A stretch of DNA of 64,000 bases from Anaerolineae bacterium (GTDB taxonomy: Bacteria; Chloroflexota; Anaerolineae; Aggregatilineales; Phototrophicaceae), in NCBI GenBank assembly GCA_022823165.1, contig JAJDXR010000062.1, positions 47,147 to 111,146 on the forward strand, written 5' to 3'. The stretch's first letter is position 1. The number at the start of each line of letters is the position of its first letter. The notes under the pieces are model-generated. The model worked only from the letters and a program-made list of their open reading frames with translations. It ran no database searches and was not told the origin of the DNA. Position numbers and translations under genes: made by a program. Shown in pieces: positions 16,558 to 25,978 of the stretch.

Positions 16558-18072
16558 TTACAGAGACCGCTCTGCCATACGCGGCAGCCACAGGCGAAAA
16601 GTCGCGCCTTGCCCGCGTCCGCCGCTCTCGACAGTGAGTCGACCGCCGTGCGCCTCGACGATCTCTTTGGCGATGGCCAGGCCCAGGCCCGTCCCGCGTT
16701 GCGGGCCGCGCGCCTTGTCCACCTGGTAGAAACGTTCAAAGACGCGCGCCAAATCCTCCAGCGGGATGCCGTTGCCATTGTCTCGTATCGACACCACAAC
16801 ACCGTCTGGCGCCGCTTCGGTGACAACTTGGATCGCGCCGCCGGGCGGTGTGAACTTCAGGGCGTTGCTTATCAAATTCACCAGCACCTGCGCCAGTCGA
16901 TCGCCATCGCCGATGACCGGTGGCGTAGGCTGCGCGGACGATTCCAGCTTGAGGTCATTCTGCTCCGCCATCACCACCAGGCTCTGAACCACCGCTTCTG
17001 TCAGCCGCTCCATACGCAAACTGTCGTTTTTCATCGACAGCTTGCCAGCTTGCAGTCGTTCCAGATCGGTCAATTCGACCACCATGCGATTGAGCCGGCT
17101 GGCCTCTTCAAAGATGATCTGCGCCGCTTCCGCCGGCTCGTCAGCCGCGCCATCAATGATGGCTTGCGCATACCCTTGAATGGATGTCAGCGGCGTTTTC
17201 AAATCGTGAGAGACATTGACCAGAAAATCGCGCTGAGCAGTGTTGGCCGCCAGGACCTCGCAGGTCATCCGATTAAATGATTCCGCCAGCGTCCGCACCT
17301 CGCCGGGACCGCTGACCGGCACGTTTACCGAATAATCGCCATCGGCCACATCGCTGGCTGCCTTGGCCAGTCGCTGCAAGGGCTTTGCGATCGTCCGGCT
17401 GATCAGCGCCGCCAGGAGCGCGGCGAACAAGATGCCCACGACACCGGCTTGAATCAGCGGTGGCGCCAAGGCGTTGCCGAATACCGCCAGCGTCTCATGC
17501 AAGCTGACCGTTGGCCGCGGTTCAGCCAGCAGCCACAGGTCTCCGGCTGATTGCGGGTCTCTATGGAGCAAGCGTCCGAACATAACACCGCCGTAGAGCC
17601 ACTCCCCGCCGGCGGGATCATGAAAGCGGCCGAAGAATTGTTCGGTCCTCCGCGACAACACCTGATGCAACTGGCGGTTCTTGTAGCTGTCGCCCTGCAA
17701 GTGAATCAAGTCGCCAGCGCTGTAACTGCCCGAGCTGTCGTAAACGACGCGCGTTCCCTCAGCGGAAACCCGAATTTGCAAGATGCGCACCTTGCGCGTT
17801 TGGGAGAAAACCGCCAGCAGCTCATGGACTCGTTCTTGCAGGAACTGTGAATTGCGATCGACGGGAATATCGGCGATGAAGTCGATATAATTCAGTCCCT
17901 GCATCAAGGCGGCCAGCCGCTCAAACGTGGGCTCCGGCGGGGCGGCGCGATTGCCGATCAACACAATCAGCGCCAGCGCAATCACGCCCAGCGCGACCGT
18001 CAGCATCAAGAGATACGACGTTAGCAGGCGCAGCCGCAAATTGAAGGCAACGCGCGGCAGATTACGTTTCAT
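16558..18072 (-). CDS. Sensor histidine kinase
   Basis: About 504 residues from ATG 18072; the longer in-frame start would run deep into the response-regulator gene. Order: membrane segment near 13-35, extracytoplasmic domain, second membrane segment near 205-225, HAMP domain, and a DHp helix with H-D-L-K-T-P-L-T. The HATPase domain has N-L-I-S-N-A-L-K-F, D-N-G-N-G-I and G-T-G-L-G-L-A. This is a full class I kinase that autophosphorylates on His and passes phosphate to the partner regulator. The response-regulator gene overlaps its start by 11 bases. The signal is unknown. Confidence 0.92.
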   Translation of the reverse strand: MKRNLPRVAFNLRLRLLTSYLLMLTVALGVIALALIVLIGNRAAPPEPTFERLAALMQGLNYIDFIADIPVDRNSQFLQERVHELLAVFSQTRKVRILQIRVSAEGTRVVYDSSGSYSAGDLIHLQGDSYKNRQLHQVLSRRTEQFFGRFHDPAGGEWLYGGVMFGRLLHRDPQSAGDLWLLAEPRPTVSLHETLAVFGNALAPPLIQAGVVGILFAALLAALISRTIAKPLQRLAKAASDVADGDYSVNVPVSGPGEVRTLAESFNRMTCEVLAANTAQRDFLVNVSHDLKTPLTSIQGYAQAIIDGAADEPAEAAQIIFEEASRLNRMVVELTDLERLQAGKLSMKNDSLRMERLTEAVVQSLVVMAEQNDLKLESSAQPTPPVIGDGDRLAQVLVNLISNALKFTPPGGAIQVVTEAAPDGVVVSIRDNGNGIPLEDLARVFERFYQVDKARGPQRGTGLGLAIAKEIVEAHGGRLTVESGGRGQGATFRLWLPRMAERSL

Positions 18073-18775
18073 CCAGCCGGTATCCCACTCCCCAGACCGT
18101 CTCAATCGCCAAATCCATGCCTCGCAGCTTATGACGCAGATGGGCGACGTGGACATCAACCGTGCGCGTCTGCCCGCCAAAGTCGTAGCCCCAGACGACA
18201 TTAAGCAGCTTGTCGCGGCTGAAGACCAAGCCCTTGTTCTCCGCCAAGGTCTGCAGCAGGTCAAATTCCTTCATGCGCAAGTCTACCTCAACCCCGTCCA
18301 CCGAGACGCGGCGGCGCTGCGGATCAATGAGCAGATTGCCGATCTGAATCGGCTCGGGCGCTTCGTCGGCCGCATCGGCGCGATCAGCGCGGCGCAAGAT
18401 GGCGCGTATGCGCGCCAGCAATTCGCGCGGATTAAATGGCTTGGTCATATAATCGTCCGCGCCCAACTCCAAGCCGACGATCTTGTCGATATCTTCGCTG
18501 CGCGCCGTCAGCATGATGATGGGGACATCGGACTCTTCGCGAACGCGCCGGCAGACTTCCAGCCCGTCCATGCCCGGCAGCATCAGGTCCAGCACCACCA
18601 GACTCGGCTTGTCGCGCAGAATCATGCCTTTGGCCGCCGTGCCGCTGGTCGCGCTGGTCACGCAGAAACCATCCGGCTCGAGGTACATCCTGGCGAGATC
18701 AATGATTCGCTGTTCATCATCCACGATTAGGATTGTGTCTGTTTTGATCCGCTGCAAATCCAACCGCCTTTTCAC
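18062..18775 (-). CDS. OmpR/PhoB-family response regulator
   Basis: The 237-residue protein has an N-terminal receiver domain and a C-terminal winged-helix DNA-binding domain. The receiver shows the acidic pair V-D-D-E (about 18-21), phosphoacceptor Asp in V-L-D-L-M-L-P, Thr in M-L-T-A-R and Lys in T-K-P-F-N. The winged helix ends R-T-V-D-V-H-V-A-H-L-R-H-K and V-W-G-V-G-Y-R. It is transcribed with the histidine kinase, which begins inside its last 11 bases. Target genes are not evident. Confidence 0.94.
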   Translation of the reverse strand: MKRRLDLQRIKTDTILIVDDEQRIIDLARMYLEPDGFCVTSATSGTAAKGMILRDKPSLVVLDLMLPGMDGLEVCRRVREESDVPIIMLTARSEDIDKIVGLELGADDYMTKPFNPRELLARIRAILRRADRADAADEAPEPIQIGNLLIDPQRRRVSVDGVEVDLRMKEFDLLQTLAENKGLVFSRDKLLNVVWGYDFGGQTRTVDVHVAHLRHKLRGMDLAIETVWGVGYRLDET

Positions 18776-19125
18776 TTATCCGCCCGAATCTATCGCAGCC
18801 GACAGGGCGATCGCCAGGCGCTTGTCGCAACCGGCGCTCCCCGGCGAACGGTTTCCGCAAATTGGTTGCCGCCTCATTATTGAATCTGGCATTAGATTGT
18901 CACCATTGCATAATCACATTGTAAAATATCTGTAAATTCCGGCATTATCACCGCCTGGGCTTGACGAGCCAACTCTGACCTGGATTCCTTGCTGACAGTC
19001 AACTTGTTGTATTTGTCCGCGACTTGAAACCGGTTACAATACCGCGCGAGCACTCTATCAATCAATACGATACCAAACGCAATACGATAGCAACGATACC
19101 AGCGATAGCAAGCTGAGACCGATCC
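18776..19125. other. Divergent intergenic region upstream of def
   Basis: About 350 bases between the two-component genes (minus) and def (plus). No gene is visible. A candidate def promoter is TTGTCC (19013-19018), 16 bases, TACAAT (19035-19040), about 85 bases before the def ATG. Short near-repeats of CAATACGATA occur at about 19060-19110. Confidence 0.4.
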
Positions 19126-19662
19126 ATGACCATCCTGTCAATCATTCAGCCGGATAACCCGCTGCTGCGGCGGCAAGCCAGGCGGGTAACTGACTTCAGC
19201 GGCGACTTGCAGGCGCTGATTGACGACATGATCGCAACCATGACGGCTGCGCAAGGCGTCGGCTTGGCGGGACCGCAAGTCGCCCAGAGCAAGCGCATCA
19301 TCGTGGCGCGCCTGCCCGCTGACGAGGGTAGCGCCGCCGAGTATGGTGAAGACGCGGGCAAGCTCTATATCGTCGCCAACCCCAGGGTTGTCTGGCGCAG
19401 CGAAAACAAAGTCTCCGGCGTCGAGGGCTGTTTGTCCCTGCCGGGCTTGCTGGGCGATGTGGAGCGCTTTGAGAGCATTGAAATCACCGGGCAGGATCGG
19501 CAGGGAAAGCCGATTCGCTTGAGCGCCAGCGGTTGGCTGGCTCGCGTCTTCCAGCACGAGATCGACCACCTCGACGGCATCCTCTACATTGACATCGCCA
19601 CCGCCGTCTGGCGCCCTGAGGAAGCGGACTCGCTCGCCGGCGAAGTCAGCGAAGCGCAATGA
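19126..19662 (+). CDS. def: Peptide deformylase
   Basis: This 178-residue metalloenzyme removes the formyl group from the first methionine of new proteins. All three motifs are present: G-V-G-L-A-G-P-Q-V (44-52), E-G-C-L-S-L-P-G (about 99-106, metal-binding Cys) and Q-H-E-I-D-H-L-D-G (about 143-151, two His ligands and catalytic Glu). The next gene, a GNAT acetyltransferase, starts inside the stop (ATGA). Confidence 0.96.
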   Translation: MTILSIIQPDNPLLRRQARRVTDFSGDLQALIDDMIATMTAAQGVGLAGPQVAQSKRIIVARLPADEGSAAEYGEDAGKLYIVANPRVVWRSENKVSGVEGCLSLPGLLGDVERFESIEITGQDRQGKPIRLSASGWLARVFQHEIDHLDGILYIDIATAVWRPEEADSLAGEVSEAQ

Positions 19663-20258
19663 GCGCCGTCATTCGGCTGGCCAGCCCTGCCGATGCCGCC
19701 GACATCCAGCAAATCTACGCTCCGATAGTCAGCCAAACGCATATTTCTTTTGAGCTGGCTGTTCCCGGCGTCGCCGAGATCGCGGCGCGTATCAGCAAGA
19801 CGCTAAAGCAGTATCCCTGGCTGGTATGCGAAATCAGCGGACGGCTGACCGGCTACGCTTACGCCAGCGCTTTCCGCGCTCGCCAAGCCTATCAATGGAC
19901 AGCCGAAACCACGGTATACGTACATCCTGGCTGGCAGCGGCGCGGACTGTCACGCGCCTTGTATCGCTCGCTGGTCGCCATTTTGCGCGCCCAAGGTTAC
20001 TGCAACGCCCTGGGCGTGATCGCCTTGCCCAACATTGGCAGCATCCGCGCCCACGAAGCAGCCGGCTTTCGCCAAATCGGCGTCTTCGAAAATGTCGGCT
20101 TCAAAGCGGGCGCCTGGCGCCATACCGGCTGGTGGCAGCTGGAATTGCGCCCCATGCCGGAAGCGCCTCAGCCGCCACGCCCGATCGGCGAGCTGGCAAT
20201 GGAGCCGCATTTCGCCGACCTGCTGCAATCGGGATTAGCTTTACTCAGCAATCAATGA
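19659..20258 (+). CDS. GNAT acetyltransferase of the phosphinothricin acetyltransferase type
   Basis: This 199-residue GNAT protein matches the PAT/Bar subfamily: the opening I-R-L-A-S-P-A-D-A-A-D-I-Q-Q-I-Y, E-T-T-V-Y-V-H-P-G-W-Q-R-R-G-L (acetyl-CoA loop, about 86-100), and the C-terminal H-E-A-A-G-F with F-K-A-G-A-W-R-H-T-G-W-W. Members acetylate small amines such as phosphinothricin or methionine derivatives; here the substrate is unknown. It overlaps def by four bases and precedes the S9 peptidase by 13, so the three are likely cotranscribed. Confidence 0.88.
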   Translation: MSAVIRLASPADAADIQQIYAPIVSQTHISFELAVPGVAEIAARISKTLKQYPWLVCEISGRLTGYAYASAFRARQAYQWTAETTVYVHPGWQRRGLSRALYRSLVAILRAQGYCNALGVIALPNIGSIRAHEAAGFRQIGVFENVGFKAGAWRHTGWWQLELRPMPEAPQPPRPIGELAMEPHFADLLQSGLALLSNQ

Positions 20259-20271
20259 CGAGGAGACGCCA

Positions 20272-22305
20272 ATGACCGCCAAGAAACGCCCCATAAGCGC
20301 TGAAGACCTCAATCGCATCCATTATGTTCAAGACCCGCAAATCAGCCCGGACGGTCGTTGGGTCGCCTTCGTCAAAGTTTCGCCCGACCCGCTCGAGAAA
20401 TCATACAAGCGCAATATCTGGCTCTATTCGCTGGCGGAGGACGCCGTCCTGCAGTTGACGCGCGGCGACAAAGACTCCCAACCGCGCTGGTCGCCGGACG
20501 GGTCGCAGTTGGCTTTCGTCTCCGCCCGGGGCGACAAGCCGCAGATTTATCTGCTGCCGACAGCCGCGCCGGGCGGTGAAGCGCGGGCGCTGACCAAAAT
20601 GGACCATGGCGCGCACAGCCCGGATTGGTCGCCCGATGGCGCTCGGATCGCTTTTCTGGCGCCGATGAGCCGCGAAGAGCGTGAAACCGAAGACGCCGAC
20701 AGCGAGCCTCAGCCCGAGCCGGTCGACAAGCTGGCGAGTAAACATCAGGAAGAACGCAAAGCTGAAGACGAACGCAATCGTTGGGACCCTCGCCCGATGT
20801 GGCGCATCCCCTATCGGCAAGGCACGGCCTACGTGGACGAGCGTTACGATCAGATTTGCCTGGCGCTGGCAGCCGAATCCAGCGATGCCAAACCCAAACG
20901 ACTGACCGCGATCGACGCCAATCATGACGCGCCGCGCTGGTCGCCCGACGGCGCGTCAATCTATACCGCCCGCAGCGCCCTGCCCCAAGGCGACGAACCC
21001 TGGCGCGCCTTGAATTGCTATCGACTGGACGCGGAAACCGGCGCCGAAGAAGCGCTGACGGATGGCGAATACAGCGTCTACGCGCCCAAGCCATCGCCGG
21101 ACGGCAAGTGGATCGCCTGCGAGCGCAGTCCCATCGGCGTCACCGACATGCCCACGCGCGTACTCGTCATGGCGGTCGGCGGCGCGGAAACGCGGATTAT
21201 CAACGAAGCGATCGACCGCGAGACCTTCGATCATGTCTGGTCGCCGGATGGCGCGCTGACGCTGACCGTGGAGAGCGAAGGCAAGGTTTTGCCCTGGACT
21301 TACGATCCAGAGAAAGACGAACTGAGCCCGGCGCACGAGGGCACTTACGAAATCGAGCAAATCGACAGCGGCAGCGGCGGCCTGCTGGCCATGACTGTCT
21401 CGACGCCGCATAACCCGCAGGAACTCTACGTCCTCGTCGACGGCGAACTGAAAACAGCCACGAATTTCAATCAGCCGCTGCTGGACGAAGTCATCGTGCA
21501 AGATGTGCATGAGCTGCGTTTTGACTCGCCCAACGGCGCGGTACAAGGCTGGTACATCCTGCCCGTCGACCACAAAGACGGCGACAAGGCGCCGCTGGCG
21601 CTGAATATCCACGGCGGCCCGCACGCCGCCTGGGGCTTCTCCACCAAGTCCATGTGGCATGAATGGCAATTCCACGCCGCGCGCGGTTATGCCGTCTTCT
21701 ACTGCAATCCGCATGGCAGCGGCGGTTACGGCGAAGCCTTTGAGCGCAAGCTGCACGCGGCTTGGGGTCCAGTCGCCATGGATGACATCATGGCCGGCCT
21801 GGACGCATTCCTGCAGCTGGGCCTTGCCGATCCAGAGCGCATGGCCATCACAGGCGGCTCCTACGGCGGCTACATGACCGCCTGGATCATCAGCCATAGC
21901 CAACGTTTCAAAGCGGCCGTTTCGCAGCGCGGCGTCTACAATATCTCCAGTTTCTACGGCACCACCGATGTGCCGCTGCTGATGTCCAATGAATTTGATG
22001 CCGAGCCTTGGGACGATCACGATGTCTACTGGGACAATTCGCCGCTGAAATACGCCGCGCGCATCAAAACGCCGCTGCTGCTGATCCACTCCGAGAACGA
22101 CTTTCGCGTGCCGATTGAGCAAGCGGAGCAGCTATTCGCCTGGGTGCGGCGCGCTACCGATACACCGGTCAGTATGCTGCGCTATCCGCGCGAGGGCCAT
22201 GAGCTGTCGCGCAGCGGCGAACCCGGCCATCGCATCAGCCGCTTGACCGAAATGGTCGCCTGGTTCGACCGCTATACCGCTGGCCAGGCCCGCGATTCAG
22301 GATAA
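20272..22305 (+). CDS. S9-family (acylaminoacyl-type) serine peptidase
   Basis: This 677-residue protein has an N-terminal beta-propeller built of TolB/PD40-like repeats (S-P-D-G-x-x-[VI]-A motifs near 25, 75, 120 and 220). The C-terminal alpha/beta-hydrolase peptidase domain starts at about 420. Nucleophile Ser lies in G-G-S-Y-G-G-Y-M (about 531), Asp in S-E-N-D-F-R-V-P (about 608) and His in R-E-G-H-E-L (about 642). No signal peptide is seen, so it probably degrades peptides in the cytoplasm. A good ribosome site (GAGGAG) precedes the ATG. The 3' end overlaps the convergent marR stop by 9 bases. Confidence 0.93.
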   Translation: MTAKKRPISAEDLNRIHYVQDPQISPDGRWVAFVKVSPDPLEKSYKRNIWLYSLAEDAVLQLTRGDKDSQPRWSPDGSQLAFVSARGDKPQIYLLPTAAPGGEARALTKMDHGAHSPDWSPDGARIAFLAPMSREERETEDADSEPQPEPVDKLASKHQEERKAEDERNRWDPRPMWRIPYRQGTAYVDERYDQICLALAAESSDAKPKRLTAIDANHDAPRWSPDGASIYTARSALPQGDEPWRALNCYRLDAETGAEEALTDGEYSVYAPKPSPDGKWIACERSPIGVTDMPTRVLVMAVGGAETRIINEAIDRETFDHVWSPDGALTLTVESEGKVLPWTYDPEKDELSPAHEGTYEIEQIDSGSGGLLAMTVSTPHNPQELYVLVDGELKTATNFNQPLLDEVIVQDVHELRFDSPNGAVQGWYILPVDHKDGDKAPLALNIHGGPHAAWGFSTKSMWHEWQFHAARGYAVFYCNPHGSGGYGEAFERKLHAAWGPVAMDDIMAGLDAFLQLGLADPERMAITGGSYGGYMTAWIISHSQRFKAAVSQRGVYNISSFYGTTDVPLLMSNEFDAEPWDDHDVYWDNSPLKYAARIKTPLLLIHSENDFRVPIEQAEQLFAWVRRATDTPVSMLRYPREGHELSRSGEPGHRISRLTEMVAWFDRYTAGQARDSG

Positions 22306-22767
22306 GCCGCCCAGGGGAAACCGCTGCGAAAAAACGCTGAAATACAAGCGTACCTTAGTGATAATATCACGCCGTTCCGCCTCGGGCAGCAGCGCGAAGA
22401 TCGCCCGCAGTTGATCCATCAGAGCGCGCTGCACCGCCACAAAGCGCGCCGCGCCATCGGGCGTCAGGATGACATCAACCGAGCGCCCGTCTTGAGAATT
22501 GCGCCGGCGCAGCACCAAAGGCGGGTCCATGCCTTCCAGGCGCTTGACCAGGCCCGTCATCGTGGCGCTGGTCAAATGATGATCGCGGGCGATATCGCCA
22601 ATGCGGCAGGCGCCGTCGTTCTCGGATAAGGTCTTGAGCACATAGAATTGCGGCGGCGTCAGTTGATGCGCTTCGAAGTGACTGGCCAGGCGCTTTTCGC
22701 CATCGGTGACAATATCGAACAGGACCGACCATAATTCCGCCACATCGCGGTTGAGCATGTCGTCCAA
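22297..22767 (-). CDS. MarR-family transcriptional regulator
   Basis: The 156-residue protein has the MarR winged helix. The recognition region is I-G-D-I-A-R-D-H-H-L-T-S-A-T-M-T-G-L-V-K (about 58-77) and the wing R-R-N-S-Q-D-G-R-S-V (about 88-97), followed by the dimer helices. MarR proteins repress nearby or unlinked genes until a ligand binds. It follows the dehydrogenase gene by 24 bases on the same strand, so the two may be cotranscribed. Ligand and targets are unknown. Confidence 0.9.
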   Translation of the reverse strand: MDDMLNRDVAELWSVLFDIVTDGEKRLASHFEAHQLTPPQFYVLKTLSENDGACRIGDIARDHHLTSATMTGLVKRLEGMDPPLVLRRRNSQDGRSVDVILTPDGAARFVAVQRALMDQLRAIFALLPEAERRDIITKVRLYFSVFSQRFPLGGLS

Positions 22768-22791
22768 ATCCGGCCGCCTCCGCCAACGCGC

Positions 22792-23925
22792 TCAGTCGCC
22801 CAGCGCATCCCATACCTCAAGTTTACCACGCGCTTCGCGAATGACTTCGTCAACGAATTCCGAGGTGCTGGCGCGCCCGCCCAAATCAGGCGTCTTGATG
22901 CCGTTGTAGACCGATTCCAGGGTCGCTTCGTAGAGCGCGCGGCTGGCCAGCGCCGCCTCCTTGCTGTCGATGTAACGCAGCAGCGCGCCGCAAGCCAGGA
23001 TCATGGCCATGGGATTGGCGATATTCTTGCCCCGCAAGCTGGGCGCGGTGCCGTGCGGCGCCTCGGTCACCGCGACCTTGACGTTAAAGTCATCGTCAAA
23101 GCCGATGATGACCGACTCAGCGCCGGCAATGCTGCCGAACATCTTGATCACCAAATCGCTCAGCGTATCGCCGTCGCGGTTTAGCGCCGGAATCACCAGC
23201 GGCTCGCCCGAGGTCTCGAGCAGCAGCGCATAGGTGGCGTCGATCAACTGAGGGTTGTAGCGAACCGTCGGGTGCAGGCCGGCCGCCCGATCCAACTCTT
23301 CTTTGAACAGGCCTTCGTAAACCGGACTCACGGTGTATTTCGGCCCGCCGAATACGGTCGCGGCGTGCTGCTGCGCATATTGAAAGGTGAATTCAGCCAC
23401 CGCGCGGCAGTTGCGCCGGCTGATATAGCGCTTGTTATAGGCGACTTCATCCAGTCCTTCGCCTTCGCGCCACTCGTCGGCGGAATACGCGCCTTCGACC
23501 GCCATGCGCACCACCGCTATCGGCGAATGAACGCCGGCCAGCGGCAATACCGATGGTATGCGCCGGCCCGTGCGCAGGATTACGCTGCCATGCACCAGGT
23601 CGCGCAGCAGCGCGTTGGGGCTGCCAACGTCATCCGGGTCGCCAGGCGTGATCGTAGCCGCCTTGATGCCGAGGCCGGTTTCTACTATGCGCGCCGCCGC
23701 CTCGTGAACGACCTGATTATTTGTGCGCCGGCGATTTTCCAGCGACAGGTCGAAGGTCTCAAAGACAAGATCGTTCATGCGGATAACACTGGGATCAAGC
23801 ACACGCAGCGCTTCCTCCAGCAATTCCTGACCGGTCTCATCCCCCTGCAATATACATATCCTGTGCTTGCTCAATGCCTGATTGCCTTCCGATTGTCTTG
23901 CGATTGATGGCGAGAGGTTTACCAT
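22792..23925 (-). CDS. Isocitrate/isopropylmalate dehydrogenase family protein
   Basis: A beta-decarboxylating dehydrogenase of up to 377 residues. Visible features are the opening I-C-I-L-Q-G-D-E-T-G-Q-E, the metal/substrate region N-R-D-G-D-T-L-S-D-L (the usual N-x-x-G-D-x-x-S-D) and the cofactor segment H-G-T-A-P-S-L-R-G-K-N-I-A-N-P. The first motif departs from the usual G-D-G-I-G, so the substrate (isocitrate, isopropylmalate, tartrate, homoisocitrate) cannot be assigned. Start is uncertain: ATG 23925 adds 17 unconserved residues, while TTG 23874, preceded by GGAAGG, fits the family start better. A TACAAT lies immediately upstream of 23925, which also favours the later start. Confidence 0.85.
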   Translation of the reverse strand: MVNLSPSIARQSEGNQALSKHRICILQGDETGQELLEEALRVLDPSVIRMNDLVFETFDLSLENRRRTNNQVVHEAAARIVETGLGIKAATITPGDPDDVGSPNALLRDLVHGSVILRTGRRIPSVLPLAGVHSPIAVVRMAVEGAYSADEWREGEGLDEVAYNKRYISRRNCRAVAEFTFQYAQQHAATVFGGPKYTVSPVYEGLFKEELDRAAGLHPTVRYNPQLIDATYALLLETSGEPLVIPALNRDGDTLSDLVIKMFGSIAGAESVIIGFDDDFNVKVAVTEAPHGTAPSLRGKNIANPMAMILACGALLRYIDSKEAALASRALYEATLESVYNGIKTPDLGGRASTSEFVDEVIREARGKLEVWDALGD

Positions 23926-23971
23926 CTCATTGTAAGCGATGTATGCTATACATAGACATATTCAACTGACC

Positions 23972-24105
23972 GGGGAGTGCCTATCTCGGTGGATATTTCC
24001 TGAATGCCGAGCTCGGCACAGGTTAATTCACCACAGAGACACAGAGACACAGAGATTTTTCTTTAGGTCGAAGCGAAACCGCATCCACTACAATAGACAC
24101 TCCCC
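23972..24105 (+). repeat. MITE-like element, internally deleted copy
   Basis: A 134-bp copy of the dispersed element described at 47167. It keeps both termini, GGGGAGTG at 23972 and CACTCCCC ending at 24105, which are exact inverted repeats over 8 bases and imperfect over about 23. It has lost the central 200 bases including both palindromes. The join is within the A-C-A-C-A-G-A-G tandem stretch near 24036-24054, so slippage or recombination between short repeats probably caused the deletion. No target duplication is obvious. Confidence 0.75.
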
Positions 24106-24190
24106 AAAATCGGGCTGAGCTTTCCGGGCAAATGCGGTAGAATAACTATTGGAATACTGTCATCGTCGGCTCAGACAGGAAGTAGATCTC

Positions 24191-25246
24191 ATGCGTTTAG
24201 CGAAATCTTTTGCCCTTTTGCCGCTCTTATTCCTGCTGGTTTTGAGCGCGCAGGCGCAGGACGAAACTCAATACAGCTCGACGGTCAATTGGTTTTACAG
24301 CGCTTGTGAAGACCGTATGGTGATCGACCTTTCCGGCGTCATGGAGCCCGGCTACGATGTCTATTTCCAAGCCTTTGACCAGCTCGGCGGCTTGGGCGCA
24401 GCCATTACTGGATTGCGCCGCGTCAGCGTCGATGGCGACTATTCCGTTAGCCAGGTGATCTATTGGCTTGGGGGCGCAACCCGCGCGCTGGATACACCTG
24501 TCAGCGTTGTCATTCGCATCGCGAGCGAAAACGACCCTGGCAGCACACTGTTTCAGGAGCCGTCCGATGATACCTTGGGCGAATGTGAAGAACCGGGCGG
24601 CACACTGGTGGAAGGCACAGATGTCGCAGCTTTGCCGCGGATCATCTCGTCATCCGCCGTCTTCACGCCTAACGGCACTTTGCTGAATCCGGTCTATTCG
24701 CGGCCCATTGAACCGATTGTGCAAATTGGCGCGCGGAAGAGCGCAGACATTATACCCGGCCGGACGGCGGACCCGGGCCTGATCTATGCCGAATGCGTCG
24801 ATGCCGAGGGCGCCGACCCCGGCGTTCTCTATGATACGGACGATATTCGGCTGTTCTGGTCCTGGTACGCCACGACGGCGGAACAAGTCCAACGCCACAT
24901 TGACACGGCGCAGTATTCAGTAAACATAAACTCTATCCCCTTTTCCAGTATAGCGGCGAGCGAGATCAAGCAGATACCGGGCAGCCCTGACTGGTGGGTC
25001 TTCTACACCGTGAATATGCGTGACAAATGGGAGCCCGGCGTCTACGATGTCGGGTTTGCGGTCGGCTGGTCGGAAGCGATCAGCGACGGCTACGACGAAT
25101 ATGGACCCGGCACGGCAAACGAGCGGCTCGGCAGTCGATGCCGCTTCCGAATTCAGCAGAATCCCTGGGGGCTTGAAATTTTGCATGAGCAGCCGGCGCA
25201 GCCGCTGAAGACCTATCCCGGCTTCCCGCAGAATAGTTCTGAATAA
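24191..25246 (+). CDS. Secreted protein of unknown function
   Basis: 351 residues from ATG 24191; the upstream GTG at 24149 would bury the signal peptide. Residues 1-24 form a clear signal peptide (basic start, Leu-rich core, A-Q-A-Q-D cleavage region). The mature part contains scattered cysteines (C-E-D near 40, C-E-E-P, C-V-D, R-C-R-F) that could form disulfides, and two similar-looking halves. No catalytic motif is recognised. It may be a cell-surface or exported structural protein. rsmG begins 4 bases downstream. Confidence 0.72.
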   Translation: MRLAKSFALLPLLFLLVLSAQAQDETQYSSTVNWFYSACEDRMVIDLSGVMEPGYDVYFQAFDQLGGLGAAITGLRRVSVDGDYSVSQVIYWLGGATRALDTPVSVVIRIASENDPGSTLFQEPSDDTLGECEEPGGTLVEGTDVAALPRIISSSAVFTPNGTLLNPVYSRPIEPIVQIGARKSADIIPGRTADPGLIYAECVDAEGADPGVLYDTDDIRLFWSWYATTAEQVQRHIDTAQYSVNINSIPFSSIAASEIKQIPGSPDWWVFYTVNMRDKWEPGVYDVGFAVGWSEAISDGYDEYGPGTANERLGSRCRFRIQQNPWGLEILHEQPAQPLKTYPGFPQNSSE

Positions 25247-25250
25247 CTCA

Positions 25251-25964
25251 TTGTCCCGGCTGCGCTCCCAGGCCAAAGCCTTGCTGGGCTTGGAGTTGAC
25301 GGACGGTCAACTCCGCCAGTTTCAGATCCTGACTGAGCTCCTGCTGGATTGGAACCAGCGGATGAATCTGACCGGCATTACCGATCCCGCCGCGATTGTC
25401 ACTAAGCACTATCTCGATTCGCTTTCCCTGGCGCGAGCCGTCCCGCGTTTTGACTTGATGCGGTTAATTGACGTGGGCGCCGGCGCCGGCTTCCCCGGCC
25501 TGCCGCTGGCCATCGTCTTCCCAAAGCTGCAAGCCACCCTGCTGGACTCGACGCAAAAGAAGCTGCGCTTCATCAAGTACGCGAGCGATGCCTTGGGCTT
25601 GGCCAATGCGCGACCCTTGCACATGCGGGCCGAAGACGCGGGCCGCAGCCAGAAACATCGAGAGCGCTACGATATCGTGGTGGCGCGCGCTGTCGCGAAG
25701 ATGCCCACGCTCATGGAATACACGCTGCCTTTGGCGCGCCTGAATGGCCAAGTAATCGCCATGCGCGGCAGCGAAGCCTACGAGGAGACAAACGAAGCGG
25801 CCAAGGCTATTGATCAACTGGGCGGCGAAATGTTCAGCATTGAAGAAGTCCGGCTGCCCACGCTGGACAAGCCGCGCTATCTGGTCGCCATAGACAAGAT
25901 CCAGCCCACGCCGGAGCGTTTCCCGCGTCAGGCGGGCCAGCCGTCGCGCCAGCCCCTGGTTTAG
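25251..25964 (+). CDS. rsmG: 16S rRNA (guanine527-N7)-methyltransferase
   Basis: This 237-residue class I methyltransferase modifies G527 of 16S rRNA. The SAM motif V-G-A-G-A-G-F-P-G-L-P-L-A (about 75-87) is diagnostic for RsmG/GidB. R-A-V-A (about 146) and the C-terminal T-P-E-R-F-P-R-Q-A-G-Q-P (about 222-233) also match the family. The start is TTG at 25251, 4 bases after the secreted-protein stop; no ATG in frame gives the conserved N-terminus. Three copies of AGATCGTC(C/T) lie at the stop and separate it from the convergent Nudix gene. Confidence 0.94.
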   Translation: MSRLRSQAKALLGLELTDGQLRQFQILTELLLDWNQRMNLTGITDPAAIVTKHYLDSLSLARAVPRFDLMRLIDVGAGAGFPGLPLAIVFPKLQATLLDSTQKKLRFIKYASDALGLANARPLHMRAEDAGRSQKHRERYDIVVARAVAKMPTLMEYTLPLARLNGQVIAMRGSEAYEETNEAAKAIDQLGGEMFSIEEVRLPTLDKPRYLVAIDKIQPTPERFPRQAGQPSRQPLV

Positions 25965-25978
25965 ATCGTCCAGATCGT

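Noticed and set aside
20956..22122. 388-codon open frame on the minus strand inside the S9 peptidase gene
   Set aside because: The plus strand has a full Ser-Asp-His triad; the antisense frame shows no family features.
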